Assembly (NCBI GenBank): GCA_026708055.1
Contig: JAPOVS010000023.1
Span: 1 to 64,000, forward strand
DNA length: 64,000 bases
DNA from: a bacterium
Lineage (GTDB): Bacteria > Actinomycetota > Acidimicrobiia > Acidimicrobiales > CATQHL01
Direction of reading: 5' to 3'
Shown: in pieces, positions 58,183-64,000 of the stretch
Numbering within the stretch: position 1 is the stretch's first letter
Layout of the letters: the number at the start of each line of letters is the position of its first letter
Made by a program: the position numbers and the translations under genes
Notes under the pieces: model-generated
Databases searched by the model: none
Told to the model about the DNA's origin: nothing
The model's input: the letters and a program-made list of their open reading frames with translations, nothing else

Positions 58183-60061
58183 GAGCGCGCTCGGAGAACG
58201 GCTCCAATCCGTACTGCCAACGCTACGAGCGGCAGGAACCGACCTGCAGCGCGTCGAGGTCAAAGACGCAAGCGGCGGTTTCCCGAGGAGCGTGCTCAAG
58301 AGCGTCTCGGCCTTCGCCAACTGGGGAGGCGGCCTGATCATCCTGGGGCTCGCCGAGCCGGGCTTCGAACCGTCCGGAATCGATGCACCAAGAATCGCGT
58401 CCTCGCTGGCCTCGGCGTGTGCCGACAGCCTCCAGCCGCCCATCCGCCCGGAGATCGAAATCTGCACAGTCGACGGCTGTCCGGTCGTCGCGGCGGCAGT
58501 GGACGAGATCAACCCGGGCCAGAAACCGTGCGTCGTGAAGCAACCCGATCACCTCGAGGGGGCCTACATCCGGACCCACGACGGCAACCGTCGACTCACC
58601 GGCTACGAGCACTACGCCTTGTTCGCCGCGAAGGGGCAGCCTACCGACGACGAGCAGGCGGTCGATGGAGCAAGGCCAGAGGACCTCAACGCGGAACTCC
58701 GCGACCTCCTGCTCCGCCGGATCAGAGCAACCCGCGGTCCGACGCTGCGCGACGCGGGCGACAACACGATTCTCCGGCTGCTGGGAGTTCTGACCGGCGA
58801 AGGGGGTGAGGAGGTCCCCACGCTCGCCGGCCTGCTGGCACTGGGGACCTACCCCCAGCAGTTCGCACCACGACTTAACGTCACGTTCGTGGCGTTCGCC
58901 ACCGAGACCGGCGAACCGCTGGCGGACGGGACCCGCTACCGAGACAGCCAACAGATCGACGGGCCGATACCGGAGATTCTCGAACTGGCAGGCGACGCGC
59001 TGCGCCGAAACATGCGCCGGCGAGCCGTTGTCGTCGGCCTCGGACGGGAGGACCATTGGGACTACCCGCTGGAGGCAGTGCGCGAGGTGGTCGTCAACGC
59101 CCTTATGCACCGCGACTACCACTCTTCTGTCCGCGGTCAGCCTGTCGTAATGGCCCTCTATCCAGACCGGCTGGAGATAACGAGCCCCGGCGGTCTCTAC
59201 GGAGCGTTCAGCCCCGAGAGACTCATGACCGAGCCCGTGACCGCCGCCCGCAACGCTCGCCTGGCCAAGTTGCTCCAGGACGTCTCGAACACACAGTCCA
59301 ACCGAACCGTCTGCGAAAATGTGGGCACGGGCCTCGTCTCCGTCGCCAAGTATCTGCGCGACGCTGGCTTGGAACCACCGGAGATCATCCACAGCCTCAC
59401 GGAATTCAGGGTCGTCCTTCGCAACCACACGGTGCTTGATGGCGAGGCTCTGGAATGGCTCTCGGCAATCGAGGACGCTGAACTCTCCGACCGCCAACGG
59501 CTCGGACTTGCAGCCTCGCGACGCACCGGCAGGATCGACAACCGCGGCTACCGCGCCCTGACGGGCTGTGATCCCGCCACTGCGACCACCGAGTTGACCG
59601 ATCTAGGTCGTCGGGGGATGTTGCGGCGGATCGACGGAAAGAGCTGGGCGGAGTGGGTTCTCGCCGACCGTCTCCAGCCCCCGGCCGGCGTCCGCGACGC
59701 TGGCCGCCGAGAACTGGCAACGACACGACCGACCGAGGGTCGAGCGACGCCGCTGCCGCTGCTCCCGGACACACCCACGCTGAAGGGTGTCGGCGACACC
59801 GGTGCAACACCAGCCGAAGCCGGGCTGACCAAGCGGCAGCAAGAAATCGTCGAGACCCTCTCGGAGGGGCCGATGACGAGCAAGGAACTCGCCGATCGGT
59901 TCGGCGTGACCCGAGGAGCGGTACTGATCCAGCTCCGCAGCCTCGAGAAGCTCGGTCGCGTAAGCCCTACCGAGGAGGGCAGGCGCAGTCGCAAGCAGCG
60001 CTGGGAGTTGGGGTCGCGCCAAAGGTTTGGGGGAAGACGAATTGTGCCTAGCGAAAGTTGA
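58169..60061 (+). CDS. AlbA/Schlafen-domain ATP-binding transcriptional regulator-like protein
   Basis: The 630-residue protein has an N-terminal AlbA_2/Schlafen-type domain (RVEVKDASGGFPRSVLKSVS, AFANWGGGLIILGLAE), then a central GHKL-like ATP-binding domain with EAVREVVVNALMHRDYHSSV, PDRLEITSPGG and NVGTGLVSVAKYL. The C-terminus is a winged helix (TKRQQEIVETLSEGPMTSKE then LADRFGVTRGAVLIQLRSLE). This is the layout of the group often called ATP-dependent DNA-binding or putative HTH regulators, found with defence islands and stress genes. The start is uncertain: ATGs at 58169 and 58181 both fit. Three phased repeats overlap the start. Confidence 0.8.
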   Translation: MPAIMSALGERLQSVLPTLRAAGTDLQRVEVKDASGGFPRSVLKSVSAFANWGGGLIILGLAEPGFEPSGIDAPRIASSLASACADSLQPPIRPEIEICTVDGCPVVAAAVDEINPGQKPCVVKQPDHLEGAYIRTHDGNRRLTGYEHYALFAAKGQPTDDEQAVDGARPEDLNAELRDLLLRRIRATRGPTLRDAGDNTILRLLGVLTGEGGEEVPTLAGLLALGTYPQQFAPRLNVTFVAFATETGEPLADGTRYRDSQQIDGPIPEILELAGDALRRNMRRRAVVVGLGREDHWDYPLEAVREVVVNALMHRDYHSSVRGQPVVMALYPDRLEITSPGGLYGAFSPERLMTEPVTAARNARLAKLLQDVSNTQSNRTVCENVGTGLVSVAKYLRDAGLEPPEIIHSLTEFRVVLRNHTVLDGEALEWLSAIEDAELSDRQRLGLAASRRTGRIDNRGYRALTGCDPATATTELTDLGRRGMLRRIDGKSWAEWVLADRLQPPAGVRDAGRRELATTRPTEGRATPLPLLPDTPTLKGVGDTGATPAEAGLTKRQQEIVETLSEGPMTSKELADRFGVTRGAVLIQLRSLEKLGRVSPTEEGRRSRKQRWELGSRQRFGGRRIVPSES

Positions 60062-60190
60062 GCCTCCTCGCCTACGACCACCAACCTTGGAACTACTCAT
60101 CCAGGGCCGCCGCCAAACTGCCCAACTCGCCCGCCGCGCCCCCGAGCCAACCCGGCGTAGCCGTCAAGATCACGTCAGCAAGGGAAGGGG

Positions 60191-60688
60191 TCAGCCGCCC
60201 GGCAAGCGGTAGCGCTCGCCCGTGGCACCGCTCTGTGTGTCGGCCGCCTGCGTGGCCAGGAGGTCGGCCGCGTCGTTCCAGGGGTCGCCGGCGTGTCCCT
60301 TCACCCAGCGGAACGCGACACCCCGCGCCAGGACCTGTTCGATCAGCGGCACCCACAGGTCCTGGTTCTTAACCGGCTTCCTGTTGGCGTTGCGCCAGCC
60401 CCGCCGCTGCCAGCCCTCCCACCAGCGCTGCTCGAAGCAGTTCACGATGTACGCGGAGTCGGTGACCACCCGCACGGGATCGGAACCCGCCAGCGCCCCG
60501 AGCGCCTCCAGGACGGCCTGCAACTCCATGCGGTTGTTGGTCGTCTCGGGCGCGGCGCCGGCCGCCCAGGGGCCGTCGGGCACCACCCAACCCCAGCCGC
60601 CGGGGCCCGGGTTCCCCCGGCAGGCCCCATCGGTGTACACGATCGTGCGTTGCGGGGAACGACCCGGTGCGTCCATCACAGCGCTCAT
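60191..60688 (-). CDS. rnhA: Ribonuclease HI
   Basis: The 165-residue enzyme cleaves the RNA strand of RNA-DNA hybrids. All four catalytic acids are visible: Asp in VYTDGACRGNPGPGGWG, Glu in NNRMELQAVLEAL, Asp in VVTDSAYIVN and Asp in VKGHAGDPWNDAADLLAT. The WWEGWQRRGWRNANRKPVKN segment is the basic handle region of RNase HI. Either the ATG at 60688 or that at 60676 may start translation. The gene is divergent from aceE. Confidence 0.95.
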   Translation of the reverse strand: MSAVMDAPGRSPQRTIVYTDGACRGNPGPGGWGWVVPDGPWAAGAAPETTNNRMELQAVLEALGALAGSDPVRVVTDSAYIVNCFEQRWWEGWQRRGWRNANRKPVKNQDLWVPLIEQVLARGVAFRWVKGHAGDPWNDAADLLATQAADTQSGATGERYRLPGG

Positions 60689-60745
60689 CCTCGCACGCGC
60701 CACATCCCCATCAGCGCTTCGGCGACCCCGACAGCTGCAAAATTG

Positions 60746-60824
60746 GCGCCAGCGGACTTGGCCGAAACTTGCTGCACCGCGGACCGAGCGCCGGCGGACT
60801 TGGCCCAATAACTCTTGCACCGTG
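60746..60824. repeat. Two 36-bp direct repeats upstream of aceE
   Basis: The string gcgccagcggacttggcc (60746-60763, continuing to 60780) recurs as gcgccggcggacttggcc (60788-60805, continuing to 60824) with a period of 42 bases. Both include a trailing tTGCACCG segment. They fill the space between rnhA and aceE and lie just before the aceE start codon. Confidence 0.65.
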
Positions 60825-60839
60825 CGAGAATGAACCCCG

Positions 60840-63566
60840 ATGCGCGGACATTTCTCGCACCAGCTTCCCGACACCGATCCCACCGAGACCGGCGAGTGGA
60901 TCGACTCCTTCGACGCCCTGGTCCACGAGCGGGGCCCCGAGCGCGCCCGGCTGGTCGTGGCACGGATGCTGGAGCGGGCGCAGCAGCTCGACGTCGGCAT
61001 CCCCGCCACCGTCACCACCCCGTACGTCAACACCATCCCCGCGGACAGCCAGCCGTTCTTCCCCGGCGACGAGCACCTCGAGAAGCTGATCCGGCGCTAC
61101 ATCCGCTGGAACGCCGCCGTCATGGTGATCCGGGCCAACAAGGCGGCCGACGGCATCGGCGGGCACCTGTCCACCTTCGCCTCCTCGGCGTCGCTGTACG
61201 ACGTGGGCTTCAACTGGTTCTTCCGGGGCAAGGACGACGGCCTGCCGGGCGACCACGTGTACTTCCAGGGCCACGCCGCCCCCGGCATCTACGCCCGCGC
61301 CTTCCTCGAGGGGCGCCTCGACACCGAGCACCTCGACAACTTCCGGATGGAGATCGGCGGCCGGGGCGTCTCCAGCTACCCGCACCCCCGGCTCATGCCC
61401 GACTTCTGGGAGTACCCCACCGTGTCCATGGGCCTCGGCCCCATCAACTCCATCTACCACGCCCGCTTCAACCGCTACCTGCAGCACCGGCGCATCGACG
61501 ACACCTCCGGGTCGCGCGTCTGGTGCTTCGTGGGCGACGGCGAGATGGACGAGCCGGAGACGCTGGGCGCCGTCTCCCTGGCGGGGCGCTCCGAACTGGA
61601 CAACCTCATCTGGGTGGTGAACTGCAACCTGCAGCGCCTCGACGGGCCGGTGCGGGGCAACAGCCAGATCATCACCGAACTCGAGGGGCTGTTCCGCGGC
61701 GCCGGCTGGAACGTCATCAAGGTCATCTGGGGGTCGCGCTGGGACGAACTCCTGAAGCGGGACCACACCGGTCTGCTGCTCAACAAGATGAACTCCACCG
61801 TCGACGGCGAGTACCAGCGCTACGCCACCGAGTCGGGGGACTACATCCGCGAGCACTTCTTCGGCCCCGATCCGCGCCTGCGCGCCATGGTGGCCGACTA
61901 CGGCGACGAGGACCTCGCCAACCTGCCCCGCGGCGGCCACGACCACCAGAAGCTGTACGCCGCCTACAAGGCCGCCACCGAGAACGCCGGCTCGCCGACG
62001 GTGATCCTGGCCAAGACCATCAAGGGCTGGAGCCTGGGCAAGGGGTTCGAGGGCCGCAACGCCACCCACCAGATCAAGAAGATGACCACCCGCCAGCTGC
62101 TCGAACTCCGGGACCGGCTGGGCCTGTGGGAGGAGATCCCCGAGAGTGCGCTCGCCGACGACGCCTCGCCGCCGTACTACCGGCCGCCGCCCGACGCCGA
62201 GGAGATGGTGTACATGCGCCGGCGCCGCCAGGCGCTGGACGGCCTGCTGCCGTCGCGCCTCGTGCGGGACCGGCGGCCGCTGCGCCAGCCCGACCGCAAG
62301 GTCTTCGCCACCTTCGACGAGGGCTCCGGCGACCGGGAGGTCTCCACCACGGTGGCGTTCACCAGCATGCTGCGCTCGCTGCTGCGGGACAAGGACTTCG
62401 GCGCCCGCGTGGCCCCGATCGTGGCCGATGAGGCGCGCACCTTCGGCATGGACTCGCTGTTCCGGGAGTTCGAGATCTACGCCCCACGCGGGCAGCTCTA
62501 CGAGCCGGTGGACCATGATCTGCTGCTGTCGTACAGCGAGGACACCGGCGGGCAGATCCTGGAGGAGGGCATCACCGAGGCCGGCTCGCTGGCGGAGTGG
62601 ATCGCCGCAGGCACCAGCTACGCCAACCTCGGCGTGCCGATGGTGCCGATGTACACCTTCTACTCGATGTTCGGCTTCCAGCGGGTGGGCGACCTCATCT
62701 GGTCGGCCGCCGACAGCCGGGCCCGGGGCTTCCTGCTGGGCGCCACCGCCGGTCGCACCACCCTCATGGGGGAGGGACTGCAGCACCAGGACGGCCACAG
62801 CCACCTGCTGGCCGCCTCGGTGCCGGCCTGCCAGGCCTACGACCCGGCCTTCGCCTACGAGATGGCCACGATCATCGCCTGCGGGCTCGAGCGCATGTAT
62901 CCCCCGGCGGGGGCTGCGCACGGCGACGACGTCTTCTACTACCTCACGATCTACAACGAGAACTACCTGCAGCCCGCCCGCGCCGACCATGTGAGCGACG
63001 CCGACATCATGAGCGGCCTGTACCGCTGGGATCCCGGGCCGGCGGGCATGCGTCACCGGGCCACGATCCTGTTCTCGGGCCCGGCGCAGGCTGCGGCCCG
63101 CGGGGCCCAGGCGACGCTCGCCGAGCACTACGACACCGGCGCCGAGCTCTGGAGCGCAACCTCCTACAAGAGGCTGCGGGAGGAGGCCCTGGACGCCGAG
63201 CGCTGGAACCGCCTGCACCCCACCGAGGCGCCGCGCCTGCCGGCGGTGACCGCCGAGCTGGCCCGCTCGCAGGGCCCGATCACAGCGGTGAGCGACTACC
63301 TCACCCTGGTGCCCGATCAGATCGCCCGCTGGGCACCCCGGCACTTCTCGGTGCTCGGCACCGACGGCTACGGCCGCAGCGACACGCGCAGCGCGCTGCG
63401 GCGCTTCTTCGAGGTGGACGCCGCCCACATCACCGTGGCCGTCCTGTCCGGGCTGGTCGCCAACGGTGAGATCGACCCCTCCGCGGTGGGCGACGCCATC
63501 GAGCGCTTCGGCGTGGATCCCGAGGCGGTCAACCCCGTCAACTACGAGTGCGGCCCGCTCACCTAG
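60840..63566 (+). CDS. aceE: Pyruvate dehydrogenase E1 component, homodimeric type
   Basis: This 908-residue protein is AceE, the thiamine-diphosphate-dependent E1 that decarboxylates pyruvate and acetylates lipoyl-E2. Clear family motifs are GGHLSTFASSASLYDVGFNW (about residues 107-126), PGDHVYFQGHAAPGIYARAF, the ThDP motif VWCFVGDGEMDEPE and then NLIWVVNCNLQRLDGPV. The length is close to that of proteobacterial AceE (about 887). Actinobacteria also use this type. No E2 or E3 gene follows in the window. The start at 60840 gives MRGHFSHQLPDTDP; the ATG at 60833 is out of frame. Confidence 0.96.
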   Translation: MRGHFSHQLPDTDPTETGEWIDSFDALVHERGPERARLVVARMLERAQQLDVGIPATVTTPYVNTIPADSQPFFPGDEHLEKLIRRYIRWNAAVMVIRANKAADGIGGHLSTFASSASLYDVGFNWFFRGKDDGLPGDHVYFQGHAAPGIYARAFLEGRLDTEHLDNFRMEIGGRGVSSYPHPRLMPDFWEYPTVSMGLGPINSIYHARFNRYLQHRRIDDTSGSRVWCFVGDGEMDEPETLGAVSLAGRSELDNLIWVVNCNLQRLDGPVRGNSQIITELEGLFRGAGWNVIKVIWGSRWDELLKRDHTGLLLNKMNSTVDGEYQRYATESGDYIREHFFGPDPRLRAMVADYGDEDLANLPRGGHDHQKLYAAYKAATENAGSPTVILAKTIKGWSLGKGFEGRNATHQIKKMTTRQLLELRDRLGLWEEIPESALADDASPPYYRPPPDAEEMVYMRRRRQALDGLLPSRLVRDRRPLRQPDRKVFATFDEGSGDREVSTTVAFTSMLRSLLRDKDFGARVAPIVADEARTFGMDSLFREFEIYAPRGQLYEPVDHDLLLSYSEDTGGQILEEGITEAGSLAEWIAAGTSYANLGVPMVPMYTFYSMFGFQRVGDLIWSAADSRARGFLLGATAGRTTLMGEGLQHQDGHSHLLAASVPACQAYDPAFAYEMATIIACGLERMYPPAGAAHGDDVFYYLTIYNENYLQPARADHVSDADIMSGLYRWDPGPAGMRHRATILFSGPAQAAARGAQATLAEHYDTGAELWSATSYKRLREEALDAERWNRLHPTEAPRLPAVTAELARSQGPITAVSDYLTLVPDQIARWAPRHFSVLGTDGYGRSDTRSALRRFFEVDAAHITVAVLSGLVANGEIDPSAVGDAIERFGVDPEAVNPVNYECGPLT

Positions 63567-63600
63567 CGGCCACCGATCGGCGCTCCGTTCAGGCTCTTGC

Positions 63601-63626
63601 GTCATCCCGGCGGAGGCCGGGATCCA
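63601..63626. repeat. REP-like palindrome, copy 6 (divergent)
   Basis: gtcatcccggcggaggccgg followed by gatcc is a variant with CCCGGC in place of TCCGGC. It lies 34 bases after the aceE stop codon, between it and the convergent transporter gene. Confidence 0.6.
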
Positions 63627-63684
63627 CACAGCGCCGGCAACGACGCCCGTGCCCTGCGGAACTCGGAGAGAACTCCCGGCCGCG

Positions 63685-64000
63685 CTAGTCGCGTGCAGGC
63701 GATCCGCCGCCGACACCACCTGCCGCCAGGCCGGCCCGCCCGGCGGCACTGCCGGAGGGGTAGAAGAGCGCTATCGTCAGTCCCGCCAAGGCGTAGGAGC
63801 AGATGAGCCAGATCCAGGGACGCGGGTAGCGGGCGAGATCCTCGGCACCGCCGGCGCCCAGCAGCGCCACGACCGCGGCCACACCGACGGCGTAGCAGAG
63901 CTGCTGCACGGTGCGGGCCGTGGCATTTCCCATGGCGAACTGGTCGCTGCCAAGGTCCGCCAGGGGCGCGGCCGTGATGCAGGTGATCGCCATCCCGACT
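63685..64000 (-). CDS. C-terminal end of an MFS transporter (DHA2-like), cut by the right edge
   Basis: The frame is open to the right edge and only the last 105 or so residues are seen. They contain the final membrane segments: ITCITAAPLADLGSDQFAMG, then NATARTVQQLCYAVGVAAVVALLG and WIWLICSYALAGLTIALFYP. The pattern after the second-last helix (GNATARTVQQLCYAVGVA) is typical of 14-helix drug-type transporters. Substrate cannot be judged. It converges with aceE. Confidence 0.75.
   Translation of the reverse strand, partial: VGMAITCITAAPLADLGSDQFAMGNATARTVQQLCYAVGVAAVVALLGAGGAEDLARYPRPWIWLICSYALAGLTIALFYPSGSAAGRAGLAAGGVGGGSPARD

Noticed and set aside
60711-63749. Minus-strand open frame of about 1000 codons opposite aceE
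   Set aside because: The product is His/Gly/Val-rich low-complexity sequence with no family similarity, and aceE on the plus strand is unambiguous.

Overview
The window is a continuous, very GC-rich stretch of bacterial chromosome with dense, often overlapping genes (ATGA and TGATG junctions), GTG/TTG starts and many lipoproteins. A mycothiol S-conjugate amidase (Mca) gene, a homodimeric-type AceE, leaderless-looking promoters and the codon bias point to an actinomycetote. The overall gene style suggests Acidimicrobiia, but no marker here proves that. Short palindromic repeats of the type that translate as LDSGFRRNDE are scattered through the window.

Layout. 1-2.3 kb: a gene cut by the left edge, a 2-keto-4-pentenoate hydratase and two tandem retropepsin-like protease genes. 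2.5-10 kb: a giant DEDDh exonuclease-DinG-RecQ fusion and a UvrD-like helicase. 10.2-14.4 kb: small protein, secreted thermonuclease, ChbG-like protein, HpcH aldolase, thiolase. 14.4-21.4 kb: a Pro-rich substrate-binding lipoprotein and the valine/isoleucine genes ilvB-ilvN-ilvC plus ilvD, with a candidate leader-peptide attenuator ahead of ilvB. 21.5 kb: a SelW-like selenoprotein gene read through an in-frame TGA. It is absent from ordinary ORF calls, and a truncated relative lies at 50.2 kb.

21.8-37.8 kb is the most unusual part. A minimal bacterial microcompartment operon on the plus strand encodes BMC-P, BMC-H, a CoA-acylating aldehyde dehydrogenase, EutJ, a permuted BMC-T, an N-terminally extended malate/lactate dehydrogenase and a zinc alcohol dehydrogenase. 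It faces a divergent minus-strand cluster: a lipocalin-like DUF7064-type protein, a HAD phosphatase with an encapsulation-peptide-like tail, a free-standing phosphohistidine swivel domain, two proteins of no recognised family, a pyruvate phosphate dikinase-like protein with a degenerate C-terminal half, and a GAF/PucR regulator. No phosphotransacylase and no known signature enzyme (diol dehydratase, ammonia lyase, glycyl-radical enzyme, aldolase) is present. I infer an undescribed type of metabolosome in which phosphoryl transfer prepares or removes a substrate and the encapsulated dehydrogenases handle an aldehyde.

38-44.6 kb: an overlapping minus-strand operon with a gliding-type ABC system (ATPase, fused permease-GldG, DUF4340-like lipoprotein), a SurA-like foldase lipoprotein and two membrane proteins. 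44.6-49.9 kb: a branched-chain amino acid type ABC importer (LivF-G-M-H plus a binding protein with a PPPAAE repeat linker). 50.3-57.7 kb: SCP2-like protein, Mca, a PhoU/TrkA_C protein coupled to an MgtE-like channel, a PEBP lipoprotein, a 2-hydroxyacid dehydrogenase and an acyl-CoA synthetase. 58-64 kb: an AlbA/Schlafen-type ATP-binding regulator, RNase H, AceE and the end of an MFS transporter cut by the right edge. No rRNA, tRNA, CRISPR array or transposase was seen.
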